10,455 bases of DNA from an uncultured Agathobaculum sp. (GCA_944376955.1 CALWEB010000181.1:1-10455), one strand, 5' to 3'. Numbered from the stretch's first letter, positions 1-7,385 are shown. Notes: a model not told the origin generated them from the sequence alone. Translations and numbers: made by a program.

Positions 1-64
1 TGAGGAGCTGCCCTACATCAAAGTCATCGGCAGCTATCCGGTTTCCGATGCAACGGAGGAGTAA
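1..64 (+). CDS. pheA: C-terminal end of probable prephenate dehydratase (partial)
   Basis: Only the last 20 codons and the TAA stop (62-64) are inside the window. The visible tail reads LPYIKVIGSYPVSDATEE. The pattern 'xxKVxGxYP' close to the C-terminus is typical of the ACT regulatory domain that ends prephenate dehydratases (the E. coli protein ends in a similar KVLGCYP-containing stretch). The enzyme converts prephenate to phenylpyruvate in phenylalanine synthesis, and the ACT domain gives feedback control by phenylalanine. Its position just 4 nt before aroA fits an aromatic amino acid operon. With so few residues the assignment rests on a short motif plus context; another ACT-domain aromatic enzyme is possible. 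Confidence 0.55.
   Translation, partial: EELPYIKVIGSYPVSDATEE
54..61 (+). promoter_or_regulatory. Ribosome binding site that sets the aroA start
   Basis: CGGAGGAG lies 7 nt before the ATG at 69 and overlaps the final codons of the upstream gene. An in-frame ATG at 48 lies upstream of this site and would add seven residues (MQRRSKQ) that do not belong to the family, so 69 is preferred. The overlap suggests translational coupling with the upstream gene. Confidence 0.8.
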
Positions 65-68
65 ACAA

Positions 69-1340
69 ATGCAAATCCAACCCTGCGGCCCGCTGCGCGG
101 CGAAATCACCGTGCCGGGCGACAAATCTATTTCGCACCGCGCGGTCATGCTGGGCGCGCTGGCAAACGGTACGACCCATATCACCGGCTTTCTGATGGGT
201 GAGGACTGCCTGTCCACCATCGAATGTTTCCGCAAAATGGGCGTGGAAATTGAAATTACCGACCACGAGGTAATCGTCGAAGGCGTCGGCCTGCACGGCC
301 TGTGCGAGCCGGAGGAAACGCTTTATACCGGCAACAGCGGCACGACCACCCGCCTGCTATGCGGCATTTTGGCCGGCCAGCCGTTCACCGCAACGCTGAA
401 TGGCGACGCCTCCATCCAGAAACGCCCGATGGGCCGCGTGATCAAGCCGCTGCGTGAGATGGGCGCATCCATCGAGGGCAAAAACGACAACTACTGCCCG
501 CTGACACTGTATCCGAGCGAGCTGCACGGCATCGAATACCGCCTGCCGGTTGCCTCCGCGCAGCTCAAAAGCGCGATCCTGCTCGCCGGCCTGTACGCGG
601 AAGGGCAGACCACGGTCATCGAGCCTGCCCCCTCGCGCGACCATACCGAGCGCATGTTCCGCGCACTGGGCGTGGAGGTTGAAACCGAAGGCAACACAAT
701 CACGCTCGAACCGCCAGAAGACCTGCACGCGGTGGACATCGCCGTGCCGGGCGACATTTCGTCCGCAGCATTTTTCCTGGTTGCAGGTGCTATTGTGCCG
801 GGCAGCGAACTGACCATCAAAAACGTCGGCGTCAACCCCACACGTACCGGCATTCTGGACGTGCTGCGCGACATGGGCGCGGACATCACCGAGTCAAACT
901 TCCGGGATGATGCCGAGCCGGTCTGCGACCTGACCGTACGGTACAGCCACCTGCACGGCGTGGAGATCGGCGGGTCGATCATCCCGCGCCTGATCGACGA
1001 GCTGCCGGTGCTGGCAGTCGCGGCGGCCTTTGCCGAGGGCGAAACCGTCATCCGCGACGCACAGGAACTCAAGGTCAAGGAATCCAACCGCATCGCCGCG
1101 ATGGTGACCGAGCTCACCCGCGCGGGCGTGGATGTGGAAGAAACCGATGACGGCATGATCATCCGCGGCGGAAAAACACCCTGCGGCGCTTCGTTTGAGA
1201 CGTATAAGGATCACCGCATTGCGATGAGCCTTGCGGTGCTAGCGCTGGCGGCGCAGACTGGCAGCCGCATCCACGATCCCGAAGTCGTTTCGATCTCTTA
1301 CCCTGACTTTTTCGATACGCTCGAAGCGCTGGGAGGCTGA
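69..1340 (+). CDS. aroA: EPSP synthase (3-phosphoshikimate 1-carboxyvinyltransferase), class II type
   Basis: This cytoplasmic enzyme joins shikimate-3-phosphate and phosphoenolpyruvate to 5-enolpyruvylshikimate-3-phosphate, the sixth step of the shikimate pathway. The 423-residue length is normal. Visible family motifs, in order: PGDKSISHR (about 16-24, K19, S20 and R24 contacting substrate), GNSGTTTR (about 88-95), RPMG (about 120), SAQLKSAILLAG (about 153-164), SRDHTERM (about 189-196), IDELPVLA (about 309-316, with the catalytic Asp/Glu), KESNR (about 327-331) and YKDHR (about 379-383). The GNSGTTTRL loop, lacking the Pro found in E. coli-like enzymes (GNAGTAMRPL), and the SRDHTERM block are those of class II, Bacillus-like enzymes. 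Such enzymes are often less sensitive to glyphosate, but that is not shown here. It lies between pheA and aroE-aroK, with gaps of 4 and 5 nt, so all three are probably cotranscribed. Confidence 0.97.
   Translation: MQIQPCGPLRGEITVPGDKSISHRAVMLGALANGTTHITGFLMGEDCLSTIECFRKMGVEIEITDHEVIVEGVGLHGLCEPEETLYTGNSGTTTRLLCGILAGQPFTATLNGDASIQKRPMGRVIKPLREMGASIEGKNDNYCPLTLYPSELHGIEYRLPVASAQLKSAILLAGLYAEGQTTVIEPAPSRDHTERMFRALGVEVETEGNTITLEPPEDLHAVDIAVPGDISSAAFFLVAGAIVPGSELTIKNVGVNPTRTGILDVLRDMGADITESNFRDDAEPVCDLTVRYSHLHGVEIGGSIIPRLIDELPVLAVAAAFAEGETVIRDAQELKVKESNRIAAMVTELTRAGVDVEETDDGMIIRGGKTPCGASFETYKDHRIAMSLAVLALAAQTGSRIHDPEVVSISYPDFFDTLEALGG
1331..1336 (+). promoter_or_regulatory. Ribosome binding site of the aroE-aroK fusion
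   Basis: GGGAGG sits inside the last codons of aroA, 9 nt before the ATG at 1346. A second in-frame ATG at 1358 has no comparable site at a good distance, so 1346 is chosen. The arrangement implies that ribosomes finishing aroA help start the next gene. Confidence 0.65.
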
Positions 1341-1345
1341 GTACC

Positions 1346-2731
1346 ATGCTGCTTTCTATGGAGGAATTCCGCACATTCGAGCCGCACAAGCCCACCTATG
1401 CGCTGATCGGCTGGCCGCTCGGCCACACAATGAGCCCCGAACTGCACGCGCAGCTGTTTGAAGCATCCGGACAGGACGCGGACTACATCGGCGTTGCCGT
1501 ACCGCCCGAAGACCTGCCCGAAGCTTTTGAACTGGCCAAACGCAAGCTGCGCGGCATCAACTGTACCATCCCGCACAAAAAGGCGGTCATTGACCTGCTC
1601 GACGAGGTGGACACCGCAGCGCGCGACCTGCACTCGGTCAACACCGTTGCCTTCCGCGATGGACGCGCCATCGGCTACAACACCGATATTCTCGGCTTTG
1701 CCGAATCGCTCACGCGGGACGGCATCAAGCTGCGCGGCAAAAAAGTGCTGTTGCTCGGTTACGGCGGCGCGGCATCGGTTATGGCGTACCACTGCGTCAC
1801 ACAGGGCGCCTACTTGACCATCACCGGCCGCAATCTGGAAAAGGCCGCTGCACTGCAAAAGCAGCTGTGTCAGGCGGTGCGCGGCGCACATGTTTCCGTG
1901 TTCAGCCGCCGCCATATCCCGCGCGATATCCAGATTGTGCTCAACTCCACACCGGTCGGTATGTATCCCAAGGAGAGCGCCGCTCCCCTGCACTACCTGC
2001 CGCACAAGACGGAATACGTGTTTGACGCAATCTACAATCCGCCGGTTACCGCGACGATGAAACTGGCCAACCCCAAAAAGACCCGGGTGCGCGATGGGCT
2101 GTTTATGCTGGTCATGCAGGCCGCCCATGCGCAAACCATCTGGTCGGGCGTGCAGTTCACACCGCAGGCCTGCGAGACCATCCTGCGCCGTACATACGGC
2201 AAAATGGCGGTCAAGCGGCTGCATGAAAAGTACGGCAAGCGCAATATTGTGCTGTGCGGCTTCATGGGCAGCGGTAAAACCACGGTCGGCCGCAAGCTGG
2301 CCCGCCTGACCGGGCTGGAATTTGTCGATGCCGACCAGTACCTTGAGGCGCAGGAAGGCAAAAAGATTTCCGAAATCTTTGCCGAACAGGGCGAAGCCTA
2401 CTTCCGCGACCGCGAAAGCGCCTACATCCGCGAACTGTCCCAGCGGGACGGCATTGTGTTGTCGCTCGGCGGCGGCGCTGTGCTGCGGCAGGAAAATGTG
2501 GATGCTGTGCGGGAAACCGGACTGCTGATCCATCTGGATACGCCCTATTTCCGCATCCTGAAAAACCTGTCCTATTCCAACACCCGTCCACTGCTGGACA
2601 AGCCGGACAAGCAGGCCGAAACCCGCCGTCTGTACAATGCGCGCAAGGGCATTTACCATCGTGTATCCGATATTTCGGTGCGCAGCCCCAAAATTTCCGA
2701 AGTGCTGGAAAAGCTCGTCAAGAGCATCTGA
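1346..2731 (+). CDS. Bifunctional shikimate dehydrogenase / shikimate kinase (AroE-AroK fusion)
   Basis: One uninterrupted 461-residue reading frame carries two enzymes of the shikimate pathway. Residues about 15-285 are AroE, which reduces 3-dehydroshikimate with NADPH: the shikimate site GWPLGHTMSP (about 22-31), NCTIPHK with catalytic Lys at 78, SVNT (97-100), YNTD with catalytic Asp at 114, the nucleotide loop GYGGA (138-142), NSTPVGM (about 200-206), and the closing block DGLFMLVMQAAHAQ. Residues about 299-461 are AroK, which phosphorylates shikimate with ATP: Walker A GFMGSGKT (305-312), FVDAD (Asp 330), FR at 353-354, the GGG substrate loop at 375-377 and NTRPLL (about 412-417). The linker is only 10-15 residues. 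Both halves keep their catalytic residues, so both activities are expected. Two differences from usual AroE are visible: Thr replaces the first Ser of the SxS motif, and Ala replaces the usual Asn after SPxxH. Separate aroE and aroK genes are the common arrangement. Confidence 0.93.
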   Translation: MLLSMEEFRTFEPHKPTYALIGWPLGHTMSPELHAQLFEASGQDADYIGVAVPPEDLPEAFELAKRKLRGINCTIPHKKAVIDLLDEVDTAARDLHSVNTVAFRDGRAIGYNTDILGFAESLTRDGIKLRGKKVLLLGYGGAASVMAYHCVTQGAYLTITGRNLEKAAALQKQLCQAVRGAHVSVFSRRHIPRDIQIVLNSTPVGMYPKESAAPLHYLPHKTEYVFDAIYNPPVTATMKLANPKKTRVRDGLFMLVMQAAHAQTIWSGVQFTPQACETILRRTYGKMAVKRLHEKYGKRNIVLCGFMGSGKTTVGRKLARLTGLEFVDADQYLEAQEGKKISEIFAEQGEAYFRDRESAYIRELSQRDGIVLSLGGGAVLRQENVDAVRETGLLIHLDTPYFRILKNLSYSNTRPLLDKPDKQAETRRLYNARKGIYHRVSDISVRSPKISEVLEKLVKSI

Positions 2732-2749
2732 GCATTTCCGCTGTCCAGC

Positions 2750-2781
2750 CGCGCCGCTCCTGCGGCGCGACAACCGTTTTT
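2750..2781 (+). terminator. Possible intrinsic terminator after the aro operon
   Basis: A perfect 8-bp GC stem (2750-2757 with 2762-2769, loop TCCT) is followed after 7 nt by a run of five T (2777-2781). The gap between stem and T-run is longer than ideal, so this may be a weak terminator that lets some transcription continue into the next gene, for which no clear promoter is visible. Confidence 0.45.
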
Positions 2782-2799
2782 ATCATGCTGAAGAAATCG

Positions 2800-2805
2800 A
2801 GGAGG
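2800..2805 (+). promoter_or_regulatory. Ribosome binding site that sets the start of the SLH protein
   Basis: AGGAGG lies just 3 nt before the ATG at 2809, a tight but usable spacing. The earlier in-frame ATG at 2785 has no ribosome binding site and would put eight residues in front of an already complete signal peptide. Confidence 0.65.
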
Positions 2806-2808
2806 ATC

Positions 2809-5808
2809 ATGAAACATTTCGCTAAACGAACCATCCGCCTGTTGGCCGCTTCTCTGGCGACCGTGCAGCTGGTTTCCGCAGCCGCCGGCGCCGCGTTTTC
2901 CAACGCATACTCTTATTCTTACCCTGTCGGGGAAGGGCTGACCTACACCCGCTCGGAAGGGAAAAACAGTGCCGGCCTGCAAAAAGCCAACATCCTGACG
3001 TATTCGCCCAACACTGGTGTCTCCCCCATTATGGTATATGCCGACTCCCAACTGTATGGCAGCCAGGCAACCATCACGAATGCGGTGAAATATTTGGAAA
3101 ATCAGGGCAAAACCGTCATCGGTGGCACCAATGCCGACTTTTTTGTTATGTCCAGCGGCATTCCGATCGGCCTTGTTATCGACGAGGGTGAACTGATCTC
3201 GTCGGATGCCTGGCAGTATGCGGTCGGCTTTAAGGCCGACGGCACCGCTGTGATGGGCCGTCCGACCATGAATATGACGGTGTCAGGCGATTCCGGCACG
3301 GTATCGGTTTCCTACTTCAATAAAACGCGCACAACGGCAGGCGCTTACCTGCTTGACCGCAATTATGACGACTCCACCCATTTTTCCGCAAACGGCTCCT
3401 ATATCGTGCTGGAACGCGTGGATAACACCCCGGTCACGGTCAACCATTCGGTCAAACTCAAGGTAGTCAGCAAGGGCACTGGCGACAGCCCGCTGAGTAT
3501 CGCGGACAACCAGATGATACTGACCAAATCCGACGGTGCCAATGTCCCCTCTTGGGTGGACTTCCCGGTAGGCGAGGAGGTAACGCTCTGGGTCGGCGCC
3601 AATGACGGCAACTGGGCCGAAGTGGAATATGCTGTGGGCGCCAAGCTGCTGATCGACAACGGCAGCGTCACCACCTCCGGCATTGACGGCGCATCGTCGA
3701 AGCGTGCGCGCAGTGCGGTCGGCGTCAAGGCGGACGGCACGGTTGTGCTGTATGAAATCGACGGCAACCAGTCCTCGCACAGCGTTGGCCTGACCGCTGC
3801 CGAACTCGGCAACGAACTGGTTGGCCTGGGTTGTGTGCGTGCGGTCTGTCTGGACGGCGGCGGTTCTTCTGCAATGGCGCTGCGTAAGCCGGGCGAAAGC
3901 ACGGCTTCGCTCATCACCAGCCCGTCGGACGGCTCGCAGCGCGCCTGCGCCAACTACATTTTCTTTATCAACAACGTTCCTGCAGACGGGATAACCGCCC
4001 ATGCGGTCCTCACGCCGAGCTACCGCTATCTCATGCCCGGTGCCTCGACGTGGTTCTCTGTCAATGGTGCGGATGCGTCTTACGGCCCGGCAGAAGCACC
4101 GACCGACCTGACCTATACGGTGTCGGGTGATCTGGGTACGGTCAATGGCCAGACCTTTACCGCCGGCATGAATCCCGGCAGCGCTACCATCACCGGAACA
4201 AACGGCGTGGTGGAAGGTGCCATGATGGTGTGCATCACCAACGACATCCAGTCCATTACCTTGCAGAGTGATGGCAAGGATATCAGCTCGGTTTCCGTCA
4301 AGCCCGGCCAGAGCATGGATGTGGACGGCATCGCGTATCACCTTGGCCAGAAGATGGCCTCTGCCGACACCTCGTTTACTTGGAATGTATCCGGCAACAT
4401 CGGTACGGTGGACGCGAGCGGTGTGTTCACCGCGGGCAGCAGCATGGCAAGCGGCACGCTCACCTGCTCCTATGGCAACACCAGCAAATCTATCCCCGTC
4501 AATGTCGGTATGGGAGATCCGCAGGATGCAAAAACCGTAGTCGATTTTGAGAGTAACCAGCCTTGCACCGCAACGGACGGCGTCACGCTGTCCACTGTGA
4601 CCGATTACACCGAAGTTGCACGCGGCAGCGGCTCACTCAAGGCCGCTTATGACAGCAGCAAAGTGCTGACGGCCACGATTTCCGTACCGCAGACCGACGT
4701 GTCCGCCATGTCCTATCTGACGCTTTGGGCGCGCGGGGAAAATGTGCAAAGCACGCTGACCGCAGTCTTTACCGGCGCGGAAGGCAACGAACTGACCGCA
4801 CCGCTCTCCGCTGCAACCACAAGCAGCTGGAAACAGCTGACCGCCACCATCCCAGACGGTGCGCAGACGCTGACCGGCATTCGCTTCGAGCGCAATGGTG
4901 CGGGCGCTTCCGATGCTGCGCTCTATCTGGATCAGATCGTTGTATCGGCTGACCACGCCGTCACCAACACGGATGCACCGGCCGTCAAGCTGAATAACAC
5001 GTCTGTGACGGTCAATGCCAATTCTTCTGCCACCCTGACCGGCACGGCCACCATGGAAAACGGCAAGTATCCGGCGCGTGCATCCAATATTCAGGTCAAA
5101 GTAGATGGGAAAGTGGTTTCCGGCGCGGCCAGCATGAGCGGTTCGACCCTGTCGGTCACCACCGGCACGCTGAGCGAAGGCACACATTGTGTCACGATCA
5201 ATGTTTCGGATGATGCAGGAAACTGCGCACGCGTCTCGGCCACGGTGACGGCAGGCAGCGCGAAAAACGTGTTTGCCGACACTGCCGCCCACTGGGCGCG
5301 CGGCTATGCTTCGCTCCTCAACGAAAACGGCATCATGAAGGGTGAAACCGGCAGCGATGGCAAGAGCTATTTCAATCCCGACCGCAACCTGACCCGCAAG
5401 GAATTCGCGGTCACCATGGCGCGCCTGCTGGGTCTGGACACCTCCCACACCGACGCAATGGACTTTGCCGATGACAGCGCAATCCCCAGCTGGGCGCGCG
5501 GCGCGATCTACGCCGTCTCGCAGGCGGGCATCATGCAGGGTTCCAGCAACGGTGGTGCGCTGTACTTCAACCCGGATGCTGCCATGACCCGTGCTGAGGT
5601 CATGACCGTCATTGGGCGCTGCCTGCCGCGCGGCTATGCCGCCGCAGCGCTCAACTATGCTGACGCAGCCTCCATCCCCTCCTGGTCAGCGGAACAGGTT
5701 AAAACCTGCGTATCTGCCGGTATCATCGGCGGTTATACGGATAACACCCTCCGTCCGCTTGGTAAAATCACCCGCGGCGAGATCGCCAAGATTTTGGCAC
5801 TGTTCTAA
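2809..5808 (+). CDS. Secreted SLH-anchored phosphodiester glycosidase (NAGPA-type) family protein
   Basis: A 999-residue exported, probably cell-surface protein. Residues 1 to about 30 form a signal peptide (KHFAKR basic start, a hydrophobic core, small residues near AAAGA). Residues about 60-390 match the phosphodiester glycosidase fold named after the mammalian mannose-6-phosphate uncovering enzyme: GTNADFF (about 106-112), RSAVGVKADGT (about 301-311), then VCLDGGGSSAM (about 346-356), the family signature. Residues about 394-478 and 479-567 are two Ig-like (Big-type) units sharing a VSGxxGTV...FTAG pattern; about 576-714 resembles a jelly-roll carbohydrate-binding module; about 722-815 is another Ig-like unit. 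Three SLH repeats follow (about 820-874, 884-937, 947-999), which in Gram-positives bind pyruvylated secondary wall polymers. Bacterial members are thought to cut sugar-phosphodiester bonds; the substrate here, perhaps a wall or capsule glycan, is unknown. No catalytic assignment is made from sequence alone. It stands as a single gene with its own terminator. Confidence 0.85.
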   Translation: MKHFAKRTIRLLAASLATVQLVSAAAGAAFSNAYSYSYPVGEGLTYTRSEGKNSAGLQKANILTYSPNTGVSPIMVYADSQLYGSQATITNAVKYLENQGKTVIGGTNADFFVMSSGIPIGLVIDEGELISSDAWQYAVGFKADGTAVMGRPTMNMTVSGDSGTVSVSYFNKTRTTAGAYLLDRNYDDSTHFSANGSYIVLERVDNTPVTVNHSVKLKVVSKGTGDSPLSIADNQMILTKSDGANVPSWVDFPVGEEVTLWVGANDGNWAEVEYAVGAKLLIDNGSVTTSGIDGASSKRARSAVGVKADGTVVLYEIDGNQSSHSVGLTAAELGNELVGLGCVRAVCLDGGGSSAMALRKPGESTASLITSPSDGSQRACANYIFFINNVPADGITAHAVLTPSYRYLMPGASTWFSVNGADASYGPAEAPTDLTYTVSGDLGTVNGQTFTAGMNPGSATITGTNGVVEGAMMVCITNDIQSITLQSDGKDISSVSVKPGQSMDVDGIAYHLGQKMASADTSFTWNVSGNIGTVDASGVFTAGSSMASGTLTCSYGNTSKSIPVNVGMGDPQDAKTVVDFESNQPCTATDGVTLSTVTDYTEVARGSGSLKAAYDSSKVLTATISVPQTDVSAMSYLTLWARGENVQSTLTAVFTGAEGNELTAPLSAATTSSWKQLTATIPDGAQTLTGIRFERNGAGASDAALYLDQIVVSADHAVTNTDAPAVKLNNTSVTVNANSSATLTGTATMENGKYPARASNIQVKVDGKVVSGAASMSGSTLSVTTGTLSEGTHCVTINVSDDAGNCARVSATVTAGSAKNVFADTAAHWARGYASLLNENGIMKGETGSDGKSYFNPDRNLTRKEFAVTMARLLGLDTSHTDAMDFADDSAIPSWARGAIYAVSQAGIMQGSSNGGALYFNPDAAMTRAEVMTVIGRCLPRGYAAAALNYADAASIPSWSAEQVKTCVSAGIIGGYTDNTLRPLGKITRGEIAKILALF

Positions 5809-5825
5809 TCCATTTTTGCATTTTA

Positions 5826-5858
5826 CCGCCCTGTGCCCCTCTGGCGCAGGGCGGCTTT
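5826..5858 (+). terminator. Intrinsic terminator of the SLH protein gene
   Basis: Starting 17 nt after the stop codon, a 12-bp stem (5826-5837 with 5843-5854, one G-T pair, loop CCTCT) is followed by a short T-run (CTTTG). The stem is strong and the T-run weak. It isolates the SLH gene from the MATE promoter directly downstream. Confidence 0.7.
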
Positions 5859-5867
5859 GCATCCCGC

Positions 5868-5896
5868 TTGACAGGGCTCGGCCACCATGCTATACT
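5868..5896 (+). promoter_or_regulatory. Sigma-A promoter of the MATE efflux gene
   Basis: TTGACA (5868-5873) and TATACT (5891-5896) are separated by exactly 17 nt, close to the vegetative consensus. Transcription would begin near 5902-5904, leaving a leader of about 118 nt before the start codon at 6021. Such a strong promoter fits a gene whose output is controlled after initiation, by the terminator in the leader. Confidence 0.85.
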
Positions 5897-5902
5897 ATTT
5901 TT

Positions 5903-6002
5903 CAACAACTGCATCCACCCGGATTTTTATCGCCGGATAAAAATTTGAGCGTCATTCATTCCATCGCAGGCCTTTGAAGATGGAACGTCTGACGCTTTTT
6001 TT
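5903..6002 (+). promoter_or_regulatory. Leader attenuator / candidate riboswitch upstream of the MATE gene
   Basis: Between promoter and ribosome binding site the leader can form two adjacent structures. The first is an AT-rich 11-bp hairpin (5921-5931 with 5936-5946, loop GCCG, two G-T pairs at its base); the same segment holds two CCGG blocks (5919-5922, 5933-5936) that could pair with each other instead, so alternative folds exist. The second is a complete intrinsic terminator. A promoter-terminator-RBS order means default termination unless a signal prevents it. Known guanidine-IV (mepA motif) riboswitches control MATE pumps in Clostridia by this means, which makes that class the first candidate. 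I could not confirm its consensus by eye; another small-molecule switch or a protein-dependent attenuator is possible. Confidence 0.55.
5948..6002 (+). terminator. Attenuator terminator inside the MATE leader
   Basis: A lower 7-bp stem AGCGTCA (5948-5954) with TGACGCT (5990-5996), an internal loop of 4 nt on each side, and an upper 7-bp stem TTCCATC (5959-5965) with GATGGAA (5979-5985) close a 13-nt loop. The stem runs directly into seven T (5996-6002). The T-run ends only 7 nt before the AGGAGG of the MATE gene, and the structure lies downstream of that gene's promoter. Confidence 0.75.
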
Positions 6003-6020
6003 CAGTCTCAGGAGGAAACC

Positions 6021-7337
6021 ATGAATCAGACCGCAAACCTGCGTACGTTCGGCCACTATGCGTGGCTGAACATCCTCGGCATGATCGGCATTTCCTGCTA
6101 TATCCTTGCCGATACGTTTTTTGTCTCCCTCGGCACCGGAGCAACCGGCCTTGCCGCACTCAATATTGCCATCCCTGCATTCAATTTGCTCAACGGGCTG
6201 GGGCTGATGACCGGCGTGGGCGGTGCCACGCAGTTTTCCATCTGCAGCGCACAGAAAGATACCTTCGGCGCCGACCGCGCGTTTACCCACGCAGTTTTTC
6301 TCGGCCTCTCTATCGGTGTCCTGTTCCTGCTGCTCGGTGTATTCGGCGCAGCGCCGCTTGCCCGCCTGCTGGGTGCAGACGCGGAAACTTTCCCGCTGAC
6401 CTCGGTCTATCTGCGCACACTGCTTAGCTTTTCTCCCTTTTTTGTGATGAACAATGTGCTGCTTGCCTTTGTCCGCAACGACGGAGACCCCGGACGCGCC
6501 ATGCGCGGCATGGTGATCGGCAGCCTGTCCAATATCGTTTTCGACTATCTGTTCATCTTCCCGCTCGGCATGGGCATGTTTGGCGCAGCGCTTGCCACCG
6601 GCGTATCCCCCATCATCAGTATCCTGCTGCAAATCGGCCATCTGCACAAGCCATCGCGCGGCTTCCATCTGCTGCGCATCCGTCCGCAGATCGGCAAGCT
6701 GCCTGCATTGTGCGCCCCCGGACTGTCCTCGCTGATCAGCGAAGCTTCTTCTGGTGTGGTGCTGCTGCTGTTTAACCTGATCCTGCTGCGTCTGGCGGGC
6801 AACACCGGTGTCGCCGCCTACGGCATTATCGCCAATCTCGCGCTGGTCGCCATCGCCATTTTTCAGGGCCTTAGCACCGGTATGCAGCCGTTGGTCAGCC
6901 ATAGCAGCGGCCAAAACGATTCCGCTGCGCTGCACCGCTTGTTCCGTTACGGCATCGTGACGGCGTTAGGCATCGCTACGGTGCTATATCTGCTGGTCTT
7001 TTGCTTTGCCACGCCTATCGCCGCAGCGTTCAACAGCGCGGGCGACCCTGTGCTGGCGGGCTATGCAGTGCCTGGCCTGCGCATTTACTTCCTTGGCTTC
7101 TGGTGCGCAGGACTGAACATCGTTTCCGCTGCGTTTTTCAGCGCGTCCGGGCATACTGCGCCCGGTTTTGCCATTTCGCTCGTACGCGGTGTGGCTGCAA
7201 TTCCACCCATTCTATTCGCGCTGGCGGCCCTATTCGGCGTCACCGGGGTTTGGGCCGCGTTCCCGGCGGTCGAAGCCGTGACGGCCGTCCTGACGCTTGT
7301 ATGTATCCGGCGCGCATTCTCCTCCAGCAGAATATAA
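6021..7337 (+). CDS. MATE-family multidrug efflux transporter (MepA-like)
   Basis: A 438-residue integral membrane protein, the usual size for the MATE family, with about twelve hydrophobic segments in two similar halves (roughly 13-230 and 235-430). MATE proteins export cationic drugs and metabolites in exchange for Na+ or H+. Family features include the N-terminal DTFFVSLGTG stretch (about 31-40), the TGVGGATQFS segment in helix 2, the highly typical VRNDGDPGRA loop after helix 4 (151-160) and NIVFDYLFIF in helix 5 (171-180). The last of these, together with RNDG, is seen in the MepA/DinF-like part of the family. The start has AGGAGG at 6010-6015, 5 nt before the ATG. Expression is probably controlled by the attenuator in the leader. 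The substrate cannot be read from the sequence; a guanidinium-like or other cationic compound would fit if the leader is a guanidine switch. Confidence 0.92.
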   Translation: MNQTANLRTFGHYAWLNILGMIGISCYILADTFFVSLGTGATGLAALNIAIPAFNLLNGLGLMTGVGGATQFSICSAQKDTFGADRAFTHAVFLGLSIGVLFLLLGVFGAAPLARLLGADAETFPLTSVYLRTLLSFSPFFVMNNVLLAFVRNDGDPGRAMRGMVIGSLSNIVFDYLFIFPLGMGMFGAALATGVSPIISILLQIGHLHKPSRGFHLLRIRPQIGKLPALCAPGLSSLISEASSGVVLLLFNLILLRLAGNTGVAAYGIIANLALVAIAIFQGLSTGMQPLVSHSSGQNDSAALHRLFRYGIVTALGIATVLYLLVFCFATPIAAAFNSAGDPVLAGYAVPGLRIYFLGFWCAGLNIVSAAFFSASGHTAPGFAISLVRGVAAIPPILFALAALFGVTGVWAAFPAVEAVTAVLTLVCIRRAFSSSRI

Positions 7338-7372
7338 AAGCAGGCCTTCGGGGATCCCCGAAGGCCTGCTTT
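7337..7372. terminator. Bidirectional terminator, 36-bp perfect palindrome
   Basis: A fully symmetrical 36-nt palindrome centred on GGATCC at 7352-7357 begins at the last base of the MATE stop codon and ends 13 nt from the murD stop codon. As RNA it forms a stem of about 16 bp with AAAG/CTTT ends. On the - strand it runs into TTTTATATT, on the + strand into TTTGTAT. It serves the two convergent genes, probably better for murD. Confidence 0.85.
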
Positions 7373-7385
7373 GTATCCACTTGTA

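Noticed and set aside
1298..2773. Long open frame of 491 codons on the - strand opposite the aroE-aroK fusion
   Set aside because: It lacks recognisable motifs, and the + strand frame has clear AroE and AroK signatures. High GC with third-position bias produces such antisense frames.
5980..6024. 14-residue leader peptide (MERLTLFFSLRRKP) whose stop overlaps the MATE start as ATGA
   Set aside because: No convincing ribosome binding site precedes it and its first codons are inside the attenuator stem. The overlap is suggestive of coupling, but the evidence is too thin to call a gene.
5952..6935. Open frame on the - strand opposite the MATE gene
   Set aside because: The opposite strand has a clear membrane transporter with promoter and ribosome binding site; the antisense frame shows no family feature.
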